A stretch of DNA of 22,645 nt, from contig CAYZXL010000073.1 of assembly GCA_964482435.1 (NCBI GenBank), positions 1 through 22,645 on the forward strand. Reading direction: 5' to 3'. Both the position numbers and the translations under genes were made by a program. This document shows, in pieces, positions 1 through 7,522 of the stretch (position 1 is the stretch's first letter; the number at the start of each line of letters is the position of its first letter). The stretch is from CAYZXL01 sp964482435. Lineage in GTDB: Bacteria > Auribacterota > JABMQX01. The notes under the pieces were generated by a model. It saw nothing but the letters and a program-made list of their open reading frames with translations. It did not search any database and was not told the DNA's origin.

Positions 1-72
1 CAACACCCATCTATCATCATACATCCTCCGCTCCATCTCTGGAACCCCAAAAATCCCTTTTCGGCTGAATTT

Positions 73-609
73 CTAGGGCTTGAGCTTTTCCAGAAAAGGT
101 TCAATCTCCGACTCCTTGAGGAAGATCAACTTTCCCGGTGTCGGGGTCTTTACCCGCTCGATCTGCAGCGGCATGTCACGCAACCATCCCTGCTTGACAG
201 ACCGTTTGAGAAAAGCCCTGAGACATCGAAGTTCCAGGTTCACCGTGTGCGGCGAGACCTCTCTCAGACGACGCTTCTTGAAGTTCTCTATCCGCAGGGA
301 CGTGACATCGGCTGGTGTTCTGACGCCCGGCATCCGGTCGAGAACGTTCCGCAATGCCCGTTTCGCCCTGTCGGTATGTTGAGCGGAGCGGTTGGCCTTG
401 AGGCAGCCGAAATAGAGAGTAAGCAACTCCTCGATGGTGGGAGGTTCGTAAAAGGGATCATCGCCGCTGTCAACCTGCGAGCGTAAGCGGCGCTCAAACT
501 CCTGGGCTGTGAGCTTGGATGTCTGGCGGGTACTGCCCCTGTATTGCCGACCCCGATACCAGAAATCGTGTTGTCAGTACGGCGAGCCGCTGCGTTTCCT
601 CACCGTCAT
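73..609 (-). pseudogene. Broken tyrosine recombinase (phage integrase), N-terminal part
   Basis: Read on the minus strand, an ATG at 609-607 is preceded by GGAGG about 8 nt upstream and opens a frame beginning MTVRKRSGSPY. An in-frame TGA at 576-574 interrupts it. The frame then resumes with QHDFWYRGRQYRG, a typical integrase arm-binding start, and continues through a SAM-like core-binding domain (TIEELLTLYFGCLK, then VNLELRCLRAFLKR and a W-L-RDMP segment). It ends at a TAG (75-73), just where the catalytic domain should begin. No catalytic R..HxxR..Y residues are present in the window, although the frame stays open after the TAG to the window edge. TGA is a genuine stop elsewhere here, so recoding is unlikely. 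The family assignment comes from the domain pattern. The inference is a decayed integrase whose start faces the tRNA 3' end. A sequencing error at the TGA is possible. Confidence 0.72.
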
Positions 610-699
610 CCTGGAGTCCTCCAGGAATCGGTTACGACCATCATGCATCAAGAATTGTGCCTGCTAAGATAACCGCGGAAGGGTGGGAAGTCAAGAAAA

Positions 700-720
700 A
701 ACCAGCGCAAAACCAGCGCA
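700..720. repeat. Tandem 10-bp direct repeat between integrase and tRNA
   Basis: AACCAGCGCA occurs twice with an 11-bp period (700-709 and 711-720). It lies between the integrase start (609) and the tRNA 3' end (749). Short direct repeats here are where arm-type integrase sites would be expected, but that role is inferred. The rest of 610-748 holds nothing I recognise. Confidence 0.4.
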
Positions 721-748
721 CTACATGGACCGAGAAGTCATAAGTAAT

Positions 749-822
749 TGCGCCTGGCAGGATTTGAACCTGCGGCCCCGGGATTAGGAATCCCGTGCTC
801 TATCCTGCTGAGCTACAGGCGC
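749..822 (-). tRNA. tRNA-Arg (anticodon CCU)
   Basis: The minus strand folds into a complete cloverleaf. The acceptor stem GCGCCTG pairs perfectly with CAGGCGC. The D arm contains GCTCAGCAGGATAGAGC, and the anticodon stem CGGGA/TCCCG encloses loop TTCCTAA with anticodon CCT. The T arm is GCAGG-TTCAAAT-CCTGC. The discriminator base is A (749) and CCA is not encoded. A promoter-like element lies 27 nt upstream. The 3' end faces the broken integrase gene, making this tRNA the probable attachment site of a former integrated element. Confidence 0.95.
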
Positions 823-848
823 ATCATCCTGGAAAATCAGTTGTCCGT

Positions 849-878
849 ATTCTGCGCCATCACGCCATTCGATGTCAA
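849..878 (-). promoter_or_regulatory. Putative sigma70 promoter of tRNA-Arg
   Basis: On the minus strand, TTGACA (878-873) and CAGAAT (854-849) are separated by 18 nt. Position 849 is 27 nt before the mature tRNA 5' end. The perfect -35 and the position make it a credible tRNA promoter; the -10 matches consensus at 4 of 6. Confidence 0.55.
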
Positions 879-916
879 GCTGTTGTGAGAAGCAGGTGCG
901 GCTGACCGGCGTTGAT

Positions 917-1208
917 AGGGTGTGGCTGCATTTCAGTGGTACTTCTGGCGCGGGCCAATGGTCGCGCACGATGAGCGAAGTGGTGACGAGAAGGCTGCTC
1001 CAATAGCCCTCTGGGCCGGGCTTCAGCCAGCATCGCTGGTAGCCACCTGCTTTAGCTGGTGGTCTTCTGATGCGCCGTTTCCGTCTTGGGAGCCGGCTTC
1101 AGCCGGGCTTCTCGAACGGGGGATTCATCCATCGGATGCCACGCAAATACAGCCGCACCCCGGGGCGCCTCCTCAGCAAGATCACACCACCAAAATACAG
1201 CCACACCC
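917..1208 (+). repeat. Family A MITE-like repeat, copy 1
   Basis: This 292-bp element is repeated, with scattered differences, at 18646-18936. Its ends form a 16-bp terminal inverted repeat: GGGTGTGGCTGCATTT at 918-933 against AAATACAGCCACACCC at 1193-1208, with one mismatch. Inside are several stem-loops: a GGGCTTCAGCC hairpin, CCACCTGCTTTAGCTGGTGG, and GAGCCGGCTTCAGCCGGGCT. A further tail-like AAATACAGCCGCACCC lies near 1145. No transposase and no credible gene is present; short open frames in it are by-products. The hairpin core is shared with family B at 14017 and 21406. Confidence 0.85.
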
Positions 1209-1224
1209 GCGTTCATAACGGGGC

Positions 1225-1253
1225 TTGACTTCGCAAGCGTGTTCGGGTAGTAT
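1225..1253 (+). promoter_or_regulatory. Putative promoter of the CHAT-STAND operon
   Basis: TTGACT (1225-1230) and TAGTAT (1248-1253) are separated by 17 nt, a near-consensus sigma70-type promoter. It starts 17 bp after the end of repeat A and about 200 nt before the CHAT gene. The leader contains no gene I recognise. Confidence 0.5.
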
Positions 1254-1460
1254 CCTCCGCGCATTTAACGCGAGGCCGAGGGATATCAGAACTCGGTCCG
1301 GGGGTGATTCGCTCCGGCGGGGTAGAACGCGCTCTTGGCGCGACTTGAAGCGCGTTCGTTTTCCGGCGCTATGCTCTGTTCGCAGGGCAAGGATTTGTGA
1401 TAGACTCGTAGCGGAGGGATGCCCGCTTTCCGCGCCCGGCGCAAGATAAGGAAGAATTGG

Positions 1461-4400
1461 ATGTTCAGGCTGCGATTGACTCAGACAAGGGAAGAAACCG
1501 GTAAGTTCCGGGTTGAGATAGCCCTCGAGGGGGACGATTTCGCGCGCCGGACAGTCCGGACGCCGCCGTTTGATTTCCAGCTCACTGCGCAGGACCATGA
1601 AGAGCTTCGGTGGTATCTCGAAGACTATCTTCAGTACCCGCAGGACCCGGCGCCTGCGATTGCGGCGCGCGTCGAGGAGCGAATGGCCGAAGTCGGGGCG
1701 AATCTGTTCGAGGTCGTGTTCCATTGCAGTGACGATGCCCGCGACCTCTGGGCGAATCTTCGGGAACGCCTGAACGACACTCGCGTCGAAATCATCACCT
1801 CCGTCGAGGACGCCACCTCGATTCCGTGGGAACTGCTGCGCGACCCGAAGACGGATGAGCCGCTGGCTCTTCGTGCCCAATCCTTCGTGCGTGCCCAGCC
1901 GGAAGCGGCGCAAGCTCCGCGGATCCCCAGGACGAAATCGGGTCCGATCCGTATTCTTCTCGTCATCTGTCGGCCGGGCGGGCGAGAGGACGTGCCTTTT
2001 CGGTCGGTGGCGCGCCCGCTGATTGAGGGGCTGACCGAGGAAGCACGCGAGCTTTTCCGGCTCGACGTTCTCCGGCCGCCGACCTTCCGGCAACTCGCGA
2101 ACGCCCTGCGGGCGGCGAAGGCGAAGGGCGAGCCTTATCACGTCGTCCATTTCGATGGGCACGGAATGTATGCTGAAACACCCGAAACGAACGCGGCTGC
2201 GGAATGGCTTAAGAAGCTGATGCCGCTGGTGCTTTCCGGCCCGCGGAAAGGCTCGCACGGCTACCTCGTTTTTGAGAACCCGAAGGTGAAGGAGAACATA
2301 CAGTTGGTGGACGGCCCGGGCTTGGGGAAGCTCCTCGTCGAGACGGACGTTCCGGTTCTTGTGCTGAACGCTTGCCGCTCTGCCTACGCTGATGCGCGGC
2401 GAGCGCCTGCCGGTGCGGGGGCGGATGAGGAAGACCCCCACGCGAGAGTCCGTGCGTTGGGTTCGCTTGCCCAGGAGGTTATGGATGCAGGCGTCGCGGG
2501 GGTTGTCGCGATGCGGTACAACGTCTATGTCGTCACGGCCGCCCGGTTCGTGGCGGACATGTATGCCTCTCTGACGCAAGGGCATTCGTTTGGGGAGGCG
2601 GCGACGCTTGGTCGAAAGCAACTGGCGGACGACCCACTCCGAGAAATCGCTTTTGACCCGCGACCCCTGCGAGATTGGTGCGTGCCGGTCGTCTATGAGG
2701 CGGCGCCGATTGCGCTATTTCCAGAGCCACCCAAGAAGCCGGCAGAGGGGAAAATTGAGATCGGCCCCGCAGGCAAGGCGGCGGGAGAGCCAAGGGGATT
2801 GGACCCGACTCTCCCCAAAAGGCCCGATGTGGGATTTTTCGGCCGGGACGAGACGCTTCTTGCCCTCGACCGCGCTTTCGATAGCCAGCGCATCGTCCTG
2901 CTCCGCGGATTCGCCGGGAGCGGGAAGACCGCGACGGCCGCGGAGTTCGCTCGGTGGTACTCACTGACCGGGGGTCTGAACGGCGGGCCAGTTTTGTTCA
3001 GCTCTTTCCAGCACCACATGCCCCTTAGAAGCGTTCTGGGTCATTTCGGGGAGGTTTTCGGGGGGCTTCTGGAGAGGCTGCGGCTGAACTGGTTCGCAAT
3101 CACGGAAACCGAGGAGATGCGCCGCCTGGCGCTGGAGGTGCTCGAGAAGGTTCCCGTCCTGTGGATTTGGGACAATGTGGAGCCGGTCGCCGGATTTCCG
3201 AAAGGGACGAAGTCGGATTGGAGCGCGGACGAGCAAAGGGAGCTGGTTGATTTCCTGAGAGACGCGCAGGGGACAAAAGCGAAGTTTCTGCTGACCTCCC
3301 GGCGGGAAGAGAAGGAGTGGCTCGGCGAGCTGCCGGCTCGGATTACGATTCCGCGTATGCCGATGCAGGAGAGGGTCCAACTGGCCAGGGCCCTCGCGGA
3401 GAAACGGGGAAGGCGGCTGGCGGAGGTCGAGGATTGGAGACCGCTCCTGGAGTTCACTCAGGGGAATCCGCTGACGATTACGGTTCTCGTGGGGCAGGCG
3501 TTCAGGGACGGGCTGAAAACGAAAGACCAGATCGAGGAATCCGTCGCCAAATTGCGGGCGGGGGAGGCGGCGTTTGAGGATGAAGCGAGCGAAGGGCGGT
3601 CGAAATCTCTTGGGGCATCCCTGAGCTACGGTTTCGAGCATGCGTTCAACGAGGAGGAACGGAAAAGGCTCTCGCTTTTGCATCTTTTTCAGGGATTCGT
3701 GAATGTGGATGTTTTGAAGTACATGGGCGAGCCAGAAGTGGATTGGCGCCTGCCTGAACTTGGGCGGCTGACGAGAGACGACGGGATTGCCCTCCTCGAC
3801 CGCGCAGCCGAGATCGGCCTCCTGACCGCCCTCGGGGCCGGCCATTACATAATCCATCCCGCCCTTCCATGGTTCTTCAAAAGCCTGTTCGACAGATACT
3901 ATCCCGGAGCGGCAAGTGCTGAAGCTGGAATTCCGGACCGGCGAAGCGCTGCGATTAGGGCGTACGTGGAGGCGACGGGCTCGCTTGCGAACTATTACCA
4001 TGACCGGTACGTGGACGGCGACCGGGAGGTAATTGCGGCTCTGACGGCGGAAGAGGCCAATCTGCTTCATGCCCGCCGGGTGGCTCGGGAACATGGATGG
4101 TGGGGACGGGTCATCAGAGCCATGCAGGGCTTGCACGCCCTCTACGACCAAACGGGCCGCCGGGCGGAGTGGAGAAAGCTCGTCGAGGAAATCGTCCCGG
4201 ATTTCGTTGACCCGGCGACGGATGGCCCACTGCCGGGACAAGAGGAGGAATGGAGCATCGTGACGGAATATCGTGTGCTTCTTGCCGAGGAGGCGCGGCA
4301 GTGGAAGGAAGCCGGGCGGCTTCAGCGCGCACGCGTTGACTGGGGCCGAAAGCGCGCGGCTTCGCCTCTCGGGAAGCCCCCAGAGAAGTTAAGCGACGAG

Positions 4401-5138
4401 GAGCGGAACACCATCCGGACCCTGGCCGTGTCGGTCCACCAGATGGCTGATGTCCAGCGCGAACAGGCGCTCAAGGAGTGCGTGCCGACATACGAGGAGG
4501 CCCTTTCTCTCGCCGAGCGCGTTGGCGATGGAGTGCTCGCAGCGATTTGCGCCTTCAACCTCGGACACGCTTACGAGGATATCGCCGGGCTGCGCGACCT
4601 CGACAGGGCGGAGTCGTGGTATCGGCGCAGCCTGCGGCTATTGGGCGAGCCAGACAATCTCGGGAGGGGGCGCTGCATCGGGCAGCTCGGCTGTGTGGCG
4701 TACGAACGATTCTTAGAGGGGCGGGAGGCGGTGAAACCGAAAGGGGAACTCCTCGGGCACCTCAATGCCGCCCTGAAACTCTACCTGGACGCGCTGGAGA
4801 TTCTTCCCGCCGACGCGGTCGGTGACCTCGCGGTGGTCCACAATCAGCTTGGCCTTATTTACAGCGACGGCGGGGACGTTGACAAAGCCCTCGGACATTA
4901 CCGGGAGGCCATCCGCCACCTCGAGGCCCTGCGCGACCTTTACCGCGCCGCCCGGGCCCGGTTCAACGTCGCGCTCCTGCTCAGGGACGCCGGCCGGATT
5001 CGAGATGCCCTCGATTACGCCAAAGCAGCCCTCTCCAACTACGAAAGCTTTGGCGACCGCGCGGCGAAGGAGGCTCGGAGGACCCGGGAGTTCATCGCAA
5101 AGATCCAGCGCCAGACGGAGAGAGGAGAGAAGTCATGA
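1461..5138 (+). CDS. CHAT protease - STAND (NB-ARC-like) NTPase - TPR protein
   Basis: A 1225-aa multidomain protein. The start at 1461 is chosen because AAGGAAG lies about 7 nt upstream; ATG 1419 would add 14 residues but its purine run abuts the codon. The N-terminal third is a CHAT (caspase-like) peptidase domain with HVVHFDGHG (His234) and LNACRS (Cys305), the expected catalytic dyad. A STAND NTPase follows: Walker A GFAGSGKTA (483-491, Lys489), Walker B VLWIWDN (Asp571) and a sensor-like FLLTSRR (609-615). A helical region leads to TPR-like repeats at about 1005-1200. This CHAT-switch-TPR order is that of NLR-like signalling proteins: the TPR end would sense, the NTPase oligomerise and CHAT cleave a partner. 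The next gene overlaps it by 4 nt (ATGA), so the pair is co-expressed and the neighbour is a plausible substrate or effector. Architecture is confident; an immune role is inferred. Confidence 0.9.
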   Translation: MFRLRLTQTREETGKFRVEIALEGDDFARRTVRTPPFDFQLTAQDHEELRWYLEDYLQYPQDPAPAIAARVEERMAEVGANLFEVVFHCSDDARDLWANLRERLNDTRVEIITSVEDATSIPWELLRDPKTDEPLALRAQSFVRAQPEAAQAPRIPRTKSGPIRILLVICRPGGREDVPFRSVARPLIEGLTEEARELFRLDVLRPPTFRQLANALRAAKAKGEPYHVVHFDGHGMYAETPETNAAAEWLKKLMPLVLSGPRKGSHGYLVFENPKVKENIQLVDGPGLGKLLVETDVPVLVLNACRSAYADARRAPAGAGADEEDPHARVRALGSLAQEVMDAGVAGVVAMRYNVYVVTAARFVADMYASLTQGHSFGEAATLGRKQLADDPLREIAFDPRPLRDWCVPVVYEAAPIALFPEPPKKPAEGKIEIGPAGKAAGEPRGLDPTLPKRPDVGFFGRDETLLALDRAFDSQRIVLLRGFAGSGKTATAAEFARWYSLTGGLNGGPVLFSSFQHHMPLRSVLGHFGEVFGGLLERLRLNWFAITETEEMRRLALEVLEKVPVLWIWDNVEPVAGFPKGTKSDWSADEQRELVDFLRDAQGTKAKFLLTSRREEKEWLGELPARITIPRMPMQERVQLARALAEKRGRRLAEVEDWRPLLEFTQGNPLTITVLVGQAFRDGLKTKDQIEESVAKLRAGEAAFEDEASEGRSKSLGASLSYGFEHAFNEEERKRLSLLHLFQGFVNVDVLKYMGEPEVDWRLPELGRLTRDDGIALLDRAAEIGLLTALGAGHYIIHPALPWFFKSLFDRYYPGAASAEAGIPDRRSAAIRAYVEATGSLANYYHDRYVDGDREVIAALTAEEANLLHARRVAREHGWWGRVIRAMQGLHALYDQTGRRAEWRKLVEEIVPDFVDPATDGPLPGQEEEWSIVTEYRVLLAEEARQWKEAGRLQRARVDWGRKRAASPLGKPPEKLSDEERNTIRTLAVSVHQMADVQREQALKECVPTYEEALSLAERVGDGVLAAICAFNLGHAYEDIAGLRDLDRAESWYRRSLRLLGEPDNLGRGRCIGQLGCVAYERFLEGREAVKPKGELLGHLNAALKLYLDALEILPADAVGDLAVVHNQLGLIYSDGGDVDKALGHYREAIRHLEALRDLYRAARARFNVALLLRDAGRIRDALDYAKAALSNYESFGDRAAKEARRTREFIAKIQRQTERGEKS

Positions 5139-5545
5139 CGTTTGAGGAATTCAAGGGGTTTGTGGAGGGAGAGCCGCGGCTGGCAGAGAGCCTCGAGAGG
5201 GCTGCGGCTGCCGCACAGGCGCCAGCGCAGACGAACAGCTTCGATTTCTTTTCGACGATGGCGCTTACATCGGTTCTAATCGTGTTCTTTCCCATCGTGA
5301 ATCGAATCGTTCGGCGGATAGGGCTGCCGTGGCTCAGCTCGCTGGAGCGATATTCGGAGCTGTGGCGGATGGAGTTCGACCGGTGGGTCGGGAAGCAGTA
5401 TAAGAAGCGGGGCTTCGACCCGGTCGCGGCGAGGGCGGCGAGCGAAGCGCTGGCAGAGGAACTGCAAAAGACCACCGATGCGGAAGCCAGAGGGTCATGG
5501 GAGCGGCTGGTAGCTGTGTTGTCGAACGAGCGTCGGGAAAAGTGA
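5135..5545 (+). CDS. Small one-TM protein coupled to the CHAT-STAND gene
   Basis: A 136-aa protein I do not recognise as a family. Its ATG overlaps the stop of the CHAT-STAND gene (ATGA), with AGGAGAG just upstream, indicating translational coupling. It has an acidic, amphipathic N-terminus (MTFEEFKGFVEGEPRLAESL) and an Ala-rich linker. One hydrophobic segment at about residues 37-60 (FFSTMALTSVLIVFFPIV) is followed by a basic RIVRR edge. The rest is a helical, charged C-terminal half with Trp residues. There is no signal peptide or catalytic motif. Possible roles are a membrane effector freed or activated by the CHAT protease, or a membrane anchor for the sensor. Only the coupling and the TM segment are seen directly. 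Confidence 0.82.
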   Translation: MTFEEFKGFVEGEPRLAESLERAAAAAQAPAQTNSFDFFSTMALTSVLIVFFPIVNRIVRRIGLPWLSSLERYSELWRMEFDRWVGKQYKKRGFDPVAARAASEALAEELQKTTDAEARGSWERLVAVLSNERREK

Positions 5546-5589
5546 ACCGCTGCCAGCCAGGAACGGCCCCCGCCCAGGCGGGACGGCCG

Positions 5590-5680
5590 CGCTCCTTGCT
5601 GAATTTGCAGGCGAGACGCCTGCGCCACACCGGGGGCAGGATGCCCCCTGGCCCAGCCGGCAAGATGCCGGCGGTACAAC
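5590..5680 (-). repeat. Family C three-hairpin repeat, copy 1
   Basis: Three consecutive perfect hairpins with related centres: GCAGGCGAGACGCCTGC (5607-5623), GGGGGCAGGATGCCCCC (5632-5648) and GCCGGCAAGATGCCGGC (5656-5672), then GGTAC. On the reverse strand the same three appear in the same order as at 15116-15180, so the two loci are inverted copies of one module. It separates the CHAT operon from the nfu gene. There is no T-run, so it is not a classical terminator, though read-through transcripts would fold strongly. Confidence 0.75.
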
Positions 5681-5731
5681 CACCTTGTCGTTTGCGACCC
5701 CGACCCCGGAACGCATTTGGAGGAAAAAGTG

Positions 5732-5759
5732 TTGAAATGCAGGTTGGTAGAGTTATAGA
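5732..5759 (+). promoter_or_regulatory. Putative promoter upstream of nfu-like gene
   Basis: TTGAAA (5732-5737) and TATAGA (5754-5759) have 16-nt spacing and lie 45 nt before the Nfu-like start. They sit just after the hairpin module. This is a moderate sigma70-type match. Confidence 0.4.
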
Positions 5760-5803
5760 GTAAAAGCCAGTCGGAACATCACCTGAGAAGAAAGAGAGAG
5801 AGG

Positions 5804-6025
5804 ATGAAAGAGAAGATTGAAGAGGTTATCAATACGAAAATCAAGCCCCTTTTGCAGGGGGATGGCGGAGACATCGAGCTGGTTAGCGTGGAGGAAGGAG
5901 TCGTGAAGGTTCGCCTGACAGGAGCCTGCGGCTGCTGCCCTATGGCGGCTATGACCCTTCAGGCGGGCGTGGAGAGAATTCTGAAGCAGTTTGTCCCGGA
6001 AGTGCAGCGAGTTGTTTCTGTGTGA
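5804..6025 (+). CDS. NifU C-terminal-domain (Nfu-type) Fe-S scaffold/carrier
   Basis: A 73-aa single-domain protein, the normal size for a stand-alone Nfu domain. It starts MKEKIEEVINTKIKPLLQGD, continues GGDIELVSV, and carries the signature GACGCCPMA. Cys42 and Cys45 form the CxxC that binds a bridging [4Fe-4S] cluster in this family; Cys44 is an additional cysteine. Nfu proteins receive clusters from scaffold systems and deliver them to apo-enzymes in the cytoplasm. A purine-rich AGAGAGAGG lies directly upstream of the ATG. No other isc/suf genes are visible nearby. The family call is confident; the client proteins are unknown. Confidence 0.92.
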   Translation: MKEKIEEVINTKIKPLLQGDGGDIELVSVEEGVVKVRLTGACGCCPMAAMTLQAGVERILKQFVPEVQRVVSV

Positions 6026-6069
6026 AGTCGTGGCGAGGGCACGGTCGTCGGAACTCGTGAGGTGAAAAG

Positions 6070-6567
6070 ATGGAAATCATTTTCCCGTGGATTCACGTTT
6101 GCTCCATGGCGATGTTAGTTGGAGGCATGACGTTTGTGTTTCTGGCCTTGAGGCCGGGCCTTGCCCGGCGCGCGGAAGAGGCAAGCGTAAGGGAAGTTTC
6201 GTCTTTTCTGAGGGGGCGGTTTCGCGTCATCGCCGTGTTTTTAACGGCTGCGATTGTGGCTTCGGGGATTCTCAACATCATTTTCTACCCGCCGAAGGGA
6301 GCATGGAAAATCGTGCTGCTGATTGTGAAGGTTCTTCTTGCGGGGGGAATTCTGTTCCTTTACTTTCGGAGCGCATTTTTGAAGGCAGCGGCCAGAGGTG
6401 CTGCGAAGCCTTCGGCATCTGCCGGTGCAACTCCGGCGGAGGGACCGGGGGAGTGGAAGGCGGCGTGGCTTTCGTCTCCGAGTCCCACCCAGGTGAAGAT
6501 AGAGCTGATTTCGATTGCGGGCGTCCTTGTCGTGATTCTCCTGGGCGTCATTCTCACCTTGTGCTGA
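6070..6567 (+). CDS. CopD-like four-helix membrane protein
   Basis: A 165-aa membrane protein with four hydrophobic segments, at about residues 5-28, 53-72, 80-98 and 142-163. The start WIHVCSMAMLVGGMTFVFLALRP, then an RFRVIA helix, resembles the copper resistance D (CopD)/DUF family, which has a conserved W-x-H...GG in helix 1. A hydrophilic Ala/Gly/Pro-rich loop (about 105-138) splits helices 3 and 4. In CopD proteins the conserved His is thought to ligate copper or haem; here His9 is in place. The gene follows nfu by 44 nt on the same strand. Copper function is not proven. Confidence 0.72.
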   Translation: MEIIFPWIHVCSMAMLVGGMTFVFLALRPGLARRAEEASVREVSSFLRGRFRVIAVFLTAAIVASGILNIIFYPPKGAWKIVLLIVKVLLAGGILFLYFRSAFLKAAARGAAKPSASAGATPAEGPGEWKAAWLSSPSPTQVKIELISIAGVLVVILLGVILTLC

Positions 6568-6630
6568 GCTCTCCCATGGTTTCATTGGTGTGAATGCTGA
6601 GTCGAGGGGTGAATTGTTTCGAGGAATGAA

Positions 6631-7428
6631 ATGGTGAGCCTTCCGATTATTTCAGCGTCAGGCATTATCAGCGGATACGGCGGCAAAGCTGTTCTCCACG
6701 ACGTATCAGTGGAGATTCAGGCCGGGGACTTTTACGGCGTCATCGGGCCGAATGGTTCGGGGAAGAGCACGCTTCTGAAGACCCTGACGGGCATCATCAA
6801 ACCGATGAGGGGGCTGGTGCAGCTTTACGGGAGAGACATCGGCGAGCTGTCGCCGCGGGAAATTGCGAGGAAAGTCGCGGCTATTCCGCAGGAGGTGTCG
6901 GTCCTTTTCCCGTTCACGTCGAGGGAGATTGTGGCGATGGGGCGACACCCGCACATCGGGCGTTTCCGAAGGGAAAGCTCGGCGGACCTGGCGGTAGTTG
7001 AGGGCTCAATGCGCGATACCGATACCTCCCTGTTCGCCGACCGCTACGTTGACGAGCTGAGCGGCGGGGAGAGGCAGCGGGTGATTATTGCGAGGGCTTT
7101 GTGCCAGGAGCCGGAGGTATTGTTTCTGGACGAGCCGACCTCTCACCTCGACATCAATCACCAGATGGAGGTATTCGAGCTTTTGACCGAGCTAAACACG
7201 AAAAGAAATCTGGCGGTGGTGGTGATTTCGCACGACCTCAATATCTGCGCGGAGTACTGCCGCGAGTTGCTGATTATCAAAGAAGGGCGGATATTCCGCC
7301 GGGGTGAGCCGAAGAATATCCTGACGGAAGAAATCGTCAGAGAGGTTTACGGGGCGGAGGTTTCAATTCTCACCAACCCGAGGAGTGAAGCGCCTGTCGT
7401 GACAATTGTTCCGCGAGGGACTCGATGA
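6631..7428 (+). CDS. ABC transporter ATPase, FecE/BtuD (iron-siderophore/cobalamin) type
   Basis: A 265-aa nucleotide-binding subunit with all motifs: Walker A GPNGSGKST (39-47), Q-loop Gln87, signature LSGGERQ (143-149), Walker B VLFLDEP (163-169) and switch His201. The spacing and the FTSREIVAMGRHPHIGRF stretch after the Q-loop match the FecE/FepC/BtuD/HmuV group, which couples to FecCD-type permeases for iron-chelate, haem or B12 import. No permease or binding protein is adjacent: CopD-like lies upstream and an MFS gene downstream. Its permease partner must therefore be encoded elsewhere, or this is an orphan. CGAGGA lies 8 nt before the ATG. Confidence 0.9.
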   Translation: MVSLPIISASGIISGYGGKAVLHDVSVEIQAGDFYGVIGPNGSGKSTLLKTLTGIIKPMRGLVQLYGRDIGELSPREIARKVAAIPQEVSVLFPFTSREIVAMGRHPHIGRFRRESSADLAVVEGSMRDTDTSLFADRYVDELSGGERQRVIIARALCQEPEVLFLDEPTSHLDINHQMEVFELLTELNTKRNLAVVVISHDLNICAEYCRELLIIKEGRIFRRGEPKNILTEEIVREVYGAEVSILTNPRSEAPVVTIVPRGTR

Positions 7429-7522
7429 ATAGAGCGGCTGCTGCGAAAGCGAATATCGCGCCCGGACGATTCTTCGTCGCTGGGCCTGGCACTGGCAGCC
7501 CGCCCGGGGAGAGCTCTGACCG

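Noticed and set aside
73..609. Stop-codon recoding (TGA=Trp) to restore the integrase
   Set aside because: TGA is used as a normal stop by several intact genes here (for example 5136-5138 and 16605-16607), so decay or a read error is simpler.
922..1264. Short open frames inside repeat A (and equivalents in B near 14133, 18828 and 21326)
   Set aside because: They recur with every repeat copy and encode the palindromic hairpins; no coding signature.
1182..2621. 479-codon open frame on the minus strand opposite the CHAT domain
   Set aside because: Arg/Pro/His-rich translation with no domain, directly antisense to the well-supported CHAT-STAND gene; a product of high GC third positions.
2961..4241. 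426-codon minus-strand open frame opposite the STAND region
   Set aside because: Same antisense bias (Arg, Pro, Gln, Leu-rich), no motif, no ribosome-binding site; the plus-strand NTPase motifs are clear.
5607..5672. Hairpin cluster as rho-independent terminator of the CHAT operon
   Set aside because: Stems are strong but no T-run follows any of them, and the module recurs elsewhere as a dispersed repeat.
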